From Pseudoselenomonas ruminantium (GTDB lineage Bacteria; Bacillota; Negativicutes; Selenomonadales; Selenomonadaceae), in contig SVBX01000001.1 of NCBI GenBank assembly GCA_015058655.1, forward strand, positions 159,328 to 223,327: DNA of 64,000 nucleotides, written 5' to 3'. Numbering within the stretch: position 1 is the first letter of the stretch; every line of letters begins with the position of its first letter. The position numbers were made by a program, and so were the translations under genes. This document shows positions 39,192 to 48,636 of this stretch, in pieces. The notes beneath the pieces are model-generated. The model saw nothing but the letters and a program-made list of their open reading frames with translations, was not told where the DNA came from and made no database searches.

Positions 39192-40040
39192 TTACACTAA
39201 TGACACCAAAGAACGCTCCCTCTGGGAAAAATTCCACATCTTTGTAAACCCGAAAGAATGGGCGTATTTTACTGCCTCCTGGTGATAGGCACCGCAGTCC
39301 TCCGGCCTATGGGCATCGGAGGTGATGATGATGGGCAAATCGTACTTCTCGGCTATTTTCATGAAATCCGGATAAGGTGAAATCTCCTCGATGGGATAGC
39401 GGTAGTAAGTGCCCGTGTTCACATCAATGCCCATCTTCGCTTTGGAAAGAGCCTCTGCCACCCTTTCCAGATAAGGGGTCACATCGAAGTCCGGCAATAT
39501 CTTGAACAGCCGTATATTGAAGGGGTGCCCCAGCACATCATAAAGGCCGGAGTCTGCCAGCTTCTCCGCCTCCTCCGCATACCACTCATAAATCTCCCGC
39601 AGGTCATGGTTCTCCCACTCTGCCTTGATTTCCGATGAATCATAGGCCCAGCCCCGCAGGAAGTGGACGGAGCCGATCAAGTAGTCGAAATCATAGTCCT
39701 TGAGGATATCCGCCACCTTGCCCTGGTCCTGGAAGTTGCACACCTCCATGCCGATCTTCACCTGATGGTCTTTCTGCAGTTCCCGCATAAAGGCAAAATA
39801 TTCGTCTATGGTGTACTTGAATTTATTGCTCTGCAACCATTTCTGCTGAAAAGCCCCCACAAAGGAATCGTCCAGGATCAGATCCTCATAGTAAAGCTCC
39901 TTGAACTCCGGGAAGGTATGAGAGTGCTCAGAAATGCCGATTTCTTCCAAGCCACGCTCCTTCGCCGCCTTGAAAAATCCTTCCACCCAATCCTTGTCGT
40001 AGGAGCCCTTCTCAAAGTGCATATGGTAGTCTGCCTTCAT
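39192..40040 (-). CDS. Histidinol-phosphatase-like PHP domain protein
   Basis: MKADYHMHFEKGSYD...IGISEHSHTFPEF...IITSDAHRPEDCG. Confidence 0.85.
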   Translation of the reverse strand: MKADYHMHFEKGSYDKDWVEGFFKAAKERGLEEIGISEHSHTFPEFKELYYEDLILDDSFVGAFQQKWLQSNKFKYTIDEYFAFMRELQKDHQVKIGMEVCNFQDQGKVADILKDYDFDYLIGSVHFLRGWAYDSSEIKAEWENHDLREIYEWYAEEAEKLADSGLYDVLGHPFNIRLFKILPDFDVTPYLERVAEALSKAKMGIDVNTGTYYRYPIEEISPYPDFMKIAEKYDLPIIITSDAHRPEDCGAYHQEAVKYAHSFGFTKMWNFSQRERSLVSLV

Positions 40041-40104
40041 TCTTCTCTAGTCCCCTTTCCCGGTCAGAAATCCCGCCGACCCAAGTAGTATACTTTAGAG
40101 TTAA

Positions 40105-41352
40105 CTACTTTGGAGTATAACATGACAGGTGCTTCATTACCTCCCGCTTGAAAAGCAAGCGTATTTCTCTGTTAGGAATACGCATGGTACCGCGAACTTC
40201 ATCTTCATAGGGGTCGGGGTAATCCACCATAGTGAGGTAACCCGTGGTGAGCAGCATGGTGTACAGAGCATCGCTGTTCCGATATATCTCGTTATATATG
40301 ACACCTTCATCCAAAACTGCTTTTATTTTCCCACCATGCAGCAGATCTGCCAGAGCCTTGCTCTGAGATGGTTTTGCATGCTGCAACATATGGTGGAGGA
40401 TGGTATTGCCTGAGGTGTTGACCCAATAGGCAGCGGGACGACAATTTTGACGGAAATAGTTGATGACTGACCAAGGATTATATATCTCTTGTCCTGAAAA
40501 ATTGTATCCATCATACCAGTCCTTGATCTCAAGCAATTTATCCTCGGCCTGAAAGTCAGCCGCCATTTTTTTTATTTCCTCAAAGGTGAATCCCATGGCA
40601 TCAAGGTATGCTCCCGAAGCTACGCTGGCCACATCCAAATTGTTGAGCGAACTGAAAATGCTCTCCTTGGCAATCCTGAGCACTCCCGTCAGCACCGCAA
40701 AGTCAAGATGAGAATTGGACTTCAGCACAGAGCTTAGGTAATTCCTCATGAAGACTATTGCCTCATCGTAATAACCATAGTCCCAGGCATACTGCAGGGG
40801 AGCGTCATATTCATCTATCAGCACCAACGCAGGCCGCCCATGAAAGCGAGCCAAAAAAGCTGTCAAATTCTTGAGAGAAAGCTGCAGATCTATTTCTGAA
40901 GCCTCTCCATCCCAGACTCTCTGATAATATTTCTTTTCTTGTGCAGAAAACATCGTCCCTTCTTGCAGATAAGAGAAGGAATCGTAGAGAGCCTGCATAC
41001 AAGCCCCCAGCATCTCCAGCATTCCTTTCATGCTGGCCTGTTTGATGTCCTTGAGGCTGAGGAAGACCACAGGCCTCACCCCTTGCTCTGCCATGTACCG
41101 CTCCCCGGCCTTCTCTATCTTGCAGCCTTCAAAAAGCACGCGGTTAGCCTCGGCATCCTTCAGGGTAAAGAAATAGTAAAGCATGCTCATGGCCAGCGTC
41201 TTGCCAAAGCGACGGGGCCTGGTGATCAAAGTAGCCGCCGCATGGCCGTCAATCAAGGTCTTCACCAGGTCTGTCTTATCCACATAATAATACTGTTCCC
41301 GTACCCTCTTGAAATCATCTTCCCCCACGGGCATCACATAATGCTGCTTCAT
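40105..41352 (-). pseudogene. AAA-ATPase-like protein (PF09820 type) probably missing its C-terminal PD-(D/E)XK domain
   Basis: MPVGEDDFKRVREQYYYVDKTDLVKTLIDGHAAATLITRPRRFGKTLAMSML...VLIDEYDAPLQYAW; ORF ends after RLLFKREVMKHLSCYTPK. Confidence 0.7.
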
Positions 41353-41555
41353 GCCTGCACCCCCTCCTTCTAAAATATTCCCCCCATATTAGCGTAAACA
41401 GCCACTTTATCAATCCATTTAAATCACCCTCATTACAGTCGTTGATACTACATGTAAATATAGCAATTGTGTAGAGAGAAATCCGATACATTCTGTCCTT
41501 TTCTATGTCATAAAATATAATCTGATTGCTTTTGGCATGTGCTTTCTCCCCAATT

Positions 41556-42281
41556 TCAAAAGTCCGTCCTTAAAAGTCCTTTTTCATTCATCTCAAGTAT
41601 GCGATATAACATAGCTTTTGGTGTAACATGAAAGGCCTCAGCCAAAATTTTTATCATGTCTTTTATTAGAGTATTTTTTGCAAAACAGTCCTTTGTTAAA
41701 GCATACATTCTGTTGAAAGCACTACATACATCCTTCTCTGGCATAAGAAAACAAGCTGCAGCATAATTAGCCTGCCATTCTACTCTTTCCAGTGCTGTGG
41801 TAAATTTTTTATGTGGTTTTCGTGACTTAAAAAATTTATCCATTCGGTTTGCAACAGCAACACTCTTCCCTAATGGTGTAAAATAGTTCTGATGTAACAG
41901 CCAGTGGAAAACTTCATGCATGACAGTAAAATTTTCTCTACCTATAGGGCCTTTTTCTGATAAGCTACTTTCTATGAGAATAGTCCCTCTTTCCACAAGT
42001 AAAGGTCTTGATGTATCAGTAGGATTACCATAATTATCTTCAAATACATCAACGTATCCTGTCTGAAAAACTGTTGTACCCAAAATAGAACCATCTATCG
42101 AAAGGCGTTTCCAATCATATTGATTTATTTTTTCATTGTCCACACGCAGACATTTTTCTATAACTTGATAAACATCAAAATCATTCGAATGTTTTTGTGA
42201 CATTTTGTCGCGATATTGTTGAAGTAGCTCCTCTGCAACAGCTTGGAGCTGCTTCTTGTTGTACATTTTATATGTGCTCAT
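41556..42281 (-). CDS. ImmA/IrrE family metallopeptidase
   Basis: NFTVMHEVFHWLLHQ HExxH motif; overlaps XRE gene. Confidence 0.88.
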   Translation of the reverse strand: MSTYKMYNKKQLQAVAEELLQQYRDKMSQKHSNDFDVYQVIEKCLRVDNEKINQYDWKRLSIDGSILGTTVFQTGYVDVFEDNYGNPTDTSRPLLVERGTILIESSLSEKGPIGRENFTVMHEVFHWLLHQNYFTPLGKSVAVANRMDKFFKSRKPHKKFTTALERVEWQANYAAACFLMPEKDVCSAFNRMYALTKDCFAKNTLIKDMIKILAEAFHVTPKAMLYRILEMNEKGLLRTDF

Positions 42282-42643
42282 TTTTCATCATTAAATAAAC
42301 GAATAACTTCTTCCCACTTATCTTCTGTTATATTATTTTTCTTTGCCGTTCGCAAAGCTTGGCGGGCTTTTTGTGATTCCATTATATAATCGGAAATATC
42401 CTGCGATACAGCTTCTTCTTTTTCATCAGCAGCCAAATCAAACATATCATCACGCTCAGCCTCTGTTAATTCAAGAATCCTGGCCATATCATACAGTTTT
42501 TCCCTATCTGGCGGATAGCGGCGTCCTTTTTCTATATCGCTCATGTAAGCGGGAGCAATACCTAACTCACTAGCCAATTTGCGCAGTGTCATATCTCTAG
42601 CTGTGCGTTTTTCACGGATATATGCTCCAAATTCTCCTGTCAA
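42278..42643 (-). CDS. XRE-family HTH regulator
   Basis: GAYIREKRTARDMTLRKLASELGIAPAYMSDIEKGRRYPPDREKLYDMA. Confidence 0.92.
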   Translation of the reverse strand: MTGEFGAYIREKRTARDMTLRKLASELGIAPAYMSDIEKGRRYPPDREKLYDMARILELTEAERDDMFDLAADEKEEAVSQDISDYIMESQKARQALRTAKKNNITEDKWEEVIRLFNDEK

Positions 42644-42658
42644 AGCAATGACCTCCCC

Positions 42659-42679
42659 ATGTAAGCAGTACGCTTACAT
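42659..42679. promoter_or_regulatory. Candidate XRE operator
   Basis: ATGTAAGC-agtac-GCTTACAT perfect palindrome between promoter and XRE start. Confidence 0.6.
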
Positions 42680-42695
42680 ATAAATTCACCCCTTG

Positions 42696-42724
42696 ATTAT
42701 ATAAGCACAATCAGGCAGTGTCAA
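42696..42724 (-). promoter_or_regulatory. Consensus sigma-70 promoter for XRE-ImmA
   Basis: TTGACA-N17-TATAAT on minus strand. Confidence 0.75.
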
Positions 42725-42738
42725 GACATGACACTGCC
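42714..42738. promoter_or_regulatory. Perfect 10-bp inverted repeat overlapping the -35 box
   Basis: GGCAGTGTCA-agaca-TGACACTGCC. Confidence 0.5.
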
Positions 42739-42764
42739 ACAACCACCAACCTTCAGAGCTATAT

Positions 42765-43118
42765 TCACCGTATTAGCGGCTCTCCCTCATCCACCCATGT
42801 TAAATCTTTTTCTACCTGCCAAAAACTCTTTCCTTCGAAAATAGGTGCTATTAGAAACTGTTTTTTCAACATTTCCATATCAGTTCCGTGAATCTCTAAA
42901 TCTTCCTTATACCCCTGTGGCTCCCCTATTTTATCTTGATATGTTCTATAAAATTTTCCATCTGGACACTCTGCTTCCCAAGAATCTACAAAGAAAGTAG
43001 AAATTCCAGTATCAGAATCAGTAAATCCTTCACACCAATAAACCCGACCTTCATAGTATAACGTAGATTCCATATACCAACCAGTATCCAAAAAAATCTC
43101 TATATCACCATTTTTCAT
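42765..43118 (-). CDS. Small acidic hypothetical protein (immunity-like)
   Basis: Start codon overlaps stop of preceding gene (TAATG). Confidence 0.65.
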   Translation of the reverse strand: MKNGDIEIFLDTGWYMESTLYYEGRVYWCEGFTDSDTGISTFFVDSWEAECPDGKFYRTYQDKIGEPQGYKEDLEIHGTDMEMLKKQFLIAPIFEGKSFWQVEKDLTWVDEGEPLIR

Positions 43119-43495
43119 TATTCAGTCCCCCTTAAATACCTAGAATATTTCTTTCTTATTTCTTCTGTTAACCTTTTCGCATTTTTTCTGGATAAGTCTT
43201 CCTCAAATGTATGGTAGTGTAAAACCTTTTCATGACGATTACCTGTCAGATGCTTTTCTCCATGATATCCAATTTCAATTATTGGAAATCCGGTTTTATC
43301 GTATTCTCTAAGCTCTCTGAATGAACCATCACTATTTTCTTTGATATAGATTCTATTTGGTGTATGCGAGTAGTCAGGCAATCCATGCTGAGTCCCTGTG
43401 CCAACTAACACTTTTGCTCCTTCAAATTCTCTTACACATCTAAACTCTTTAGTGGTTACATGCCCATTCTTTGTTCTAGACCCTCTTGATGACAT
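43118..43495 (-). CDS. Small basic His-rich hypothetical protein (toxin-domain-like)
   Basis: Start chosen at MSSRGSRTKNG (GGAGGGGTGTAAAATG RBS); GLPDYSHTPNRIYIKENSDGSFRELREYDKTGFPIIEIGYHGEKH...HEKVLHYHTFEEDL. Confidence 0.65.
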   Translation of the reverse strand: MSSRGSRTKNGHVTTKEFRCVREFEGAKVLVGTGTQHGLPDYSHTPNRIYIKENSDGSFRELREYDKTGFPIIEIGYHGEKHLTGNRHEKVLHYHTFEEDLSRKNAKRLTEEIRKKYSRYLRGTE

Positions 43496-43496
43496 T

Positions 43497-44213
43497 TTAC
43501 ACCCCTCCTGCCACTTTAGATACAGAACAATCCCAGTTAAAAAGTGCTGGCTGCCAATAATCTTGATACCTATCCCATGATCCAAAACTCTCTTCAAAAG
43601 GGATGTAACAAACATCGCTATCCATCCCCGGAAAAGCGTTACCAACACATATCAGCTTAGAATCCGGAAAGCGACTCCTAAGTTCATAATAACCAGCCAA
43701 AAATCCCTGACCATTGTTGATGCCATGCGTCCCTATAGTTGAGATAATAAATATACCGCCATTGCGGAGGCCACTGAAGGTAATGTTAAAATATTCCTCA
43801 GTTGTCCAGCCTACAGTAGGAATTACCATCTTTCCATTTGCCTGTAAAAAAGCACCTGACCATCTGTTCCTGAATGTCGCATCTATGATCTGCGCCTCCG
43901 TAAATGTATCATCCATACTGAAGTCAAGGGTTGTCACAGCGTAATACTGACCTATCTTCTGCAAAAAACGATATGGGTTGTTGTACTGACGCATTAACAC
44001 TTCGTCCCTAGAAAAGCCATGCACAATTTTACGATATGCGTATTTATCCTTACTCCCTGCGTGGTCAAGATTGATTAGCCATTTCCCATTGTTCAGGTCA
44101 GAGATATCTATAGAATCAACCTCCACAAAAGGGATGCCATAGATATCACGCTCGACATATTTAGGTAACGGATGGACAATACGGACATATTCAAGATTCT
44201 TATAAACTGGCAT
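43497..44213 (-). CDS. DUF4417 family protein
   Basis: AVTTLDFSMDDTFTEAQIIDATFRNRWSGAFLQANGKMVIPTVGWTTEEYF pattern. Confidence 0.78.
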   Translation of the reverse strand: MPVYKNLEYVRIVHPLPKYVERDIYGIPFVEVDSIDISDLNNGKWLINLDHAGSKDKYAYRKIVHGFSRDEVLMRQYNNPYRFLQKIGQYYAVTTLDFSMDDTFTEAQIIDATFRNRWSGAFLQANGKMVIPTVGWTTEEYFNITFSGLRNGGIFIISTIGTHGINNGQGFLAGYYELRSRFPDSKLICVGNAFPGMDSDVCYIPFEESFGSWDRYQDYWQPALFNWDCSVSKVAGGV

Positions 44214-44315
44214 AAGACTCCTCCTCCCTGTTGCATTTATGCTTGTTAGCTAATTTCTAACACATTTTAGCAAACGTCTGTTCTTTTGTCAACATCCTAA
44301 TTGCAATCAAAACAA

Positions 44316-44359
44316 GAGCCGTTCTACCAGCCTCCTACACTCAACTGGTAAAACGGCTC
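44316..44359 (-). terminator. Terminator-like hairpin after hsdR
   Basis: GAGCCGTT(c/a)TACCAG...CTGGTAaAACGGCTC. Confidence 0.6.
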
Positions 44360-44366
44360 ACTCTGT

Positions 44367-47318
44367 TCACACTCTAGCCTGATATGTCTGGTCAAACACT
44401 TCTCTGAGCAGCCAGTTCTTGAAAGCCTCGTTCTCGTGTACTGCCTTGTAGAGTTCTATCCCCGTTCCCATAGTCTCCAACACGGCGTCCAGCGTGGCTC
44501 TATCGCTCTCCACTCTGGCATTTTGGGCATCCGAGTTTTTCATGGCATTTCGATAGAGCTCATCACGTTTCACGGCATCCGGCAAGCTGGCAATTTGCTT
44601 AGCAGCATTTTCCTCATGTTCAGGTGGGAAAATCTTGCCACCGCCCCATGTAGCATGAAAATCTTTGATGATAGCTGAAAGATTTTCCATCTCCGGCACC
44701 GGAACCCCGGTTCCTCTACTGATAGGTACAGGTTCCAGTTCTCCATCTTCATTAGCCAGCGACAAAGACATTTGCTCCTGCGCCTCTGCTCGATAAGATT
44801 CCAAATCAACGGATTCCAACAACCCTGCGGTCAAATCCTCCCCCTCTGGTGATGGCAATTTCATCACCAAAAGTTTCAGGAAAATCGCCTTTTTCTCCCA
44901 CTCATGGGAACCATAAGGAAGAATTGCGGCCAAAAAGTTGTATGTGCGAACGAAACTCTTTGCCGAACTTTTGAAATCTATCTGGTCATCGACAGATAGT
45001 GCATTATATTCCTCGACCACAGCATCCAATATCGGGTCAAGCTCCTGTCTGGGCGCATTCCCCAAATAAAGCTCCACAAAACGGTCTACCTGTTCTTCCC
45101 CATATACCTGCAACGCCTCCATGTCCTCCAAAAGCTCATTGAGCTTGTTGGCATCGGTCTCCCCGGATAGAACCGTGGTCTTGTAGTATTTATTAAAGGC
45201 CGTTACTATATTCTCCGGGTCATTAGCGAAATCCAACACGAAAGTGTCCTTCTTGTCTGCATGGCTGCGATTCAGCCGGGAAAGCGTCTGTACTGCCATA
45301 ATGTCAGCCAGCGTCTTATCAACATACATGGTATGTAGTAGCGGCTCGTCAAATCCCGTCTGGAACTTGTTCGCCACTACTAAAATGCGATAAGGGTCTT
45401 CCTTGAAGCGTTTCTCAATATCCGCAGAAGGAAAGCCATTGAAGGACGCTTCTGTCATTGGCTTACCGTTGTACTCCTTTTCTCCAGAAAAGGCAATGAT
45501 GGCCTTGTATGGACTCTTGCGCTCCTCAAGAAGCCTTGTTATCGCCTGATAATACTCGATAGCCTGCTTGATGCCCTTGGTTACAACCATAGCTCTGGCC
45601 TTGCCACCAATCTTTCCACGAGAAATTACCTCGGTATGGAAATGCTCAACCATAATGGCAGCCTTGGCCGCTATGGTCTTGGGCTGTGACTCCACAAAGC
45701 TGCGCAAAAGACGCTCCGATTTCTTCTTGTCAAACTTGGGGTCATCTGCCGCCGTCTTGATAATGCGGTAGTAACTCTGCACCGGGGTATAGTATTTCAG
45801 CACATCCATTATGAAGTGCTCCTCGATGGCCTGTTTCATCGTGTAAACATAATGCGGCTTATAGCCGTTCTCATCTTCGTTTTTGGGCACCTTCTTGCCG
45901 AAAACCTCCAAAGTCTTGTTCTTTGGCGTGGCAGTAAAAGCATAATAGCTGGCGTTTTTCAGCATTTTACGCTTCTTTATGCGTTCATCCAAAGCAGCGT
46001 TCACTGAATCCTCGAAAGCATCTGCGTCCTCTTCATCCGAGAGCACCATGTTCATCTTGGCCGACAAGCTGCCGTTTTGGCTGGAATGCGCCTCATCAAT
46101 GAGTATAGCAAAGTTAGACTTATGATGTATCTCGTGTATATCCTTCAGGATAAACTGGAACTTATGAACGATTGTGATGATAATCTTCGTCTTGGCGTCC
46201 AAAAGTTTCCCAAGCTCCGCTGAATCCTTAGCCCAGCCCACAGTGGACGACACCTGCATAAACTGCTTAATGGTGTCACGAATTTGCCTATCAAGATTGA
46301 CTCGGTCTGTCACGATAATGACGCTGCCGAAAATCTCCTTGCCGTCCTTGCCCTTCAGTGCCGCCAGCTGATGCGCCAGCCATGCGATTTCGTTAGATTT
46401 GCCAGAACCGGCACTGTGTTGTATCAAATAGCGATGCCCCACACCGTCCCTCTTGGTATCGGCCAACAAGGATTCCACCAAATGCAGCTGATGATAGCGC
46501 GGGAAAATCTGTTTGTAGCTCTTGCGCCCTGTGATTTTGTCCTTTTCCTCAGTAAGCTGGACATAATTCTCGATGATACAGGCAAGATTCTCTTTGGTCA
46601 AAATACTCTCCCAAAGGTAAGATGTCTTCAGGCCATGCGGATTCGGTGGATTGCCAGCGCCATCCTTATAACCCTGATTGAAGGGTAAGAACCATGATTT
46701 CTTCCCTTTCAGCTCCGTACACATCTGCACTGTGCTATCATCCACAGCAAAATGTACCAAACAACGCTTGAAGCTAAACAGAGCCTCCGAAGGTTCCCTG
46801 TCTGTCCTATACTGATGCACCGCATCGGCAGTGCTCTGCTTGGTCAGCTGATTCTTCAATTCAAAGGTAATGATAGGCAGGCCATTGAGGAAAATGACCA
46901 AATCCGGCGCTAGCTTGGGATTGGTCGCCGAATAATGCACCTGTCGAGTGACGCTAAAAATATTCTTGCGGAATAGCACCCCTGCCAAAGGATTATCCTC
47001 TGAAGGGCGCACATAGAAGAAGTCAAGATGAAGATGGTTATACTTCAGCCCCTTGCGCAGAATATGGATTATTCCCTCACTCCGCAGCCGCTTATCCAGA
47101 TATTGCAAGAACTTCTTCTTGGTAAGCTCGCTGTCACATATATGGAGTTCTTCAAGCTTCCGGGGCTGGGTATCCTCCAGAAACCAGAACAGACGGGTAG
47201 CATCCACTGCAAACGGCACAGAATAATCCTCATTCGTGCCTACCTCATAATCATTCTGGTCATGCAGGTAGTCAACAATCAGTTTCTCCAGCCCGTTCTC
47301 CTTCGTATTCGTCGCCAT
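44367..47318 (-). CDS. hsdR: Type I restriction endonuclease subunit R
   Basis: QHSAGSGKSNEIAWLAHQLA, FAILIDEAHSSQNG, YYAFTATPKNKTLEVFG, QTGFDEPLLHTMYVDK. Confidence 0.94.
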   Translation of the reverse strand: MATNTKENGLEKLIVDYLHDQNDYEVGTNEDYSVPFAVDATRLFWFLEDTQPRKLEELHICDSELTKKKFLQYLDKRLRSEGIIHILRKGLKYNHLHLDFFYVRPSEDNPLAGVLFRKNIFSVTRQVHYSATNPKLAPDLVIFLNGLPIITFELKNQLTKQSTADAVHQYRTDREPSEALFSFKRCLVHFAVDDSTVQMCTELKGKKSWFLPFNQGYKDGAGNPPNPHGLKTSYLWESILTKENLACIIENYVQLTEEKDKITGRKSYKQIFPRYHQLHLVESLLADTKRDGVGHRYLIQHSAGSGKSNEIAWLAHQLAALKGKDGKEIFGSVIIVTDRVNLDRQIRDTIKQFMQVSSTVGWAKDSAELGKLLDAKTKIIITIVHKFQFILKDIHEIHHKSNFAILIDEAHSSQNGSLSAKMNMVLSDEEDADAFEDSVNAALDERIKKRKMLKNASYYAFTATPKNKTLEVFGKKVPKNEDENGYKPHYVYTMKQAIEEHFIMDVLKYYTPVQSYYRIIKTAADDPKFDKKKSERLLRSFVESQPKTIAAKAAIMVEHFHTEVISRGKIGGKARAMVVTKGIKQAIEYYQAITRLLEERKSPYKAIIAFSGEKEYNGKPMTEASFNGFPSADIEKRFKEDPYRILVVANKFQTGFDEPLLHTMYVDKTLADIMAVQTLSRLNRSHADKKDTFVLDFANDPENIVTAFNKYYKTTVLSGETDANKLNELLEDMEALQVYGEEQVDRFVELYLGNAPRQELDPILDAVVEEYNALSVDDQIDFKSSAKSFVRTYNFLAAILPYGSHEWEKKAIFLKLLVMKLPSPEGEDLTAGLLESVDLESYRAEAQEQMSLSLANEDGELEPVPISRGTGVPVPEMENLSAIIKDFHATWGGGKIFPPEHEENAAKQIASLPDAVKRDELYRNAMKNSDAQNARVESDRATLDAVLETMGTGIELYKAVHENEAFKNWLLREVFDQTYQARV

Positions 47319-48636
47319 CCTCCGTCACCTCCATGTCCTGCTCTTGGACATATTCCGGCACCACAACGTCCCTTACATCCAACGCTCCTGTTACCACATC
47401 AGAAATCAAACGAGTGCGGCGCTCTCGTAAAAGCTCTATTTCCTTTTGCAAAGAAGTTCGTGCCTTATCAAGCCTAGCATTTTTCTCTACTAACGAATCT
47501 AGTATCTCTTTCTGTTCATTTAATGATGGAACTGGAAGAACAATTGTATTGAAATCATCAGTATATAGTCGCCAAAAACCTTCCGTTATCCCTCTTACCC
47601 TGATTCGTAACTCTCGTCTACAAGCGTCTGATTTCAAAACCATTTCAGCAAATTTTGGAAGTATCTTTTCCTCTTTTACCCTTAAAACGGTATAATCAGG
47701 ACTAACTACACCTAATTGTGGAGCTAACGCAAATACTCCTAAATGAGCCTTTAATCTATTCAACACCAAATCATTTTTATGACAAATTTTTGCTCCTGCA
47801 TAAGATTCGGAAACAGTATGCCTTTCCTTAAGTTTTTCCTCAGGTATAAGTCCATATTTTTGACTCATGGAAAGATGCGTTTCAGAACCATCTAAAGACC
47901 TTAAATCCAACTCGGTAAAGAGCATTTTACAACGCATTGTTGGCCAATGTTCAGGAATATATCCCAACCATTCCACGCCGCTATCCTTCATCGCTACGCC
48001 CTTACGAATCCCCTTTGTAACGGCCTCGTTGATAACTGCTGTCTTGCGCTCCTCAAGCAAGGAAATCAGCCGTTCATAGCCATGAATCAGATGATTGATT
48101 TGCGAAGTTTTCCAATCAAGATAACGGACTATTTGTTGCTGTTCTTGCAACGGAGGAACGGGAAACTGCATCTTCTTCATATCAGAAAATGACATTGTTA
48201 GTCTTATTCCTGTCCCCATACCATGAAAAATCTTTTTATCATCGATTGTTTTCAACAAATATACAGCATAATTATTGTCATAAACCGGGCGACAATTCAT
48301 AGAAATATATGCTGATGTTATGATTCCTTCTTCTTTTACAATACCTACTCTTTGGCTTACAAAATCATAGTTAAGATTCAAGCCGTTAATCATTATTGTA
48401 TTAGGTGTGACACGAGTATATTTTTCATAAACATCTATATCACCATCCCACACATTTTGAAATGATTTCGGTACTATTTTACCATAGTTAAATTGCAGAA
48501 TTATTGGTTTTGTACCCGCTATGTATTTTTCTTTATTTTCTGCGAAACATGCGCTTCCATACAGAAAACTCCAATGGCTTGGAATAGGTGTTTCTTGTGT
48601 TTGAATTGTGCATTTTTTGTAAGAAGGATAAGCCAT
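47272..48636 (-). CDS. hsdS: Type I restriction specificity subunit S
   Basis: Two TRD/coiled-coil halves: PPLQEQQQIVRYLDWKTSQIN...LISLLEERKTAVINEAVTKG; SGVEWLGYIPEHWPTMRCK. Confidence 0.93.
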   Translation of the reverse strand: MAYPSYKKCTIQTQETPIPSHWSFLYGSACFAENKEKYIAGTKPIILQFNYGKIVPKSFQNVWDGDIDVYEKYTRVTPNTIMINGLNLNYDFVSQRVGIVKEEGIITSAYISMNCRPVYDNNYAVYLLKTIDDKKIFHGMGTGIRLTMSFSDMKKMQFPVPPLQEQQQIVRYLDWKTSQINHLIHGYERLISLLEERKTAVINEAVTKGIRKGVAMKDSGVEWLGYIPEHWPTMRCKMLFTELDLRSLDGSETHLSMSQKYGLIPEEKLKERHTVSESYAGAKICHKNDLVLNRLKAHLGVFALAPQLGVVSPDYTVLRVKEEKILPKFAEMVLKSDACRRELRIRVRGITEGFWRLYTDDFNTIVLPVPSLNEQKEILDSLVEKNARLDKARTSLQKEIELLRERRTRLISDVVTGALDVRDVVVPEYVQEQDMEVTEDGDEYEGERAGETDC

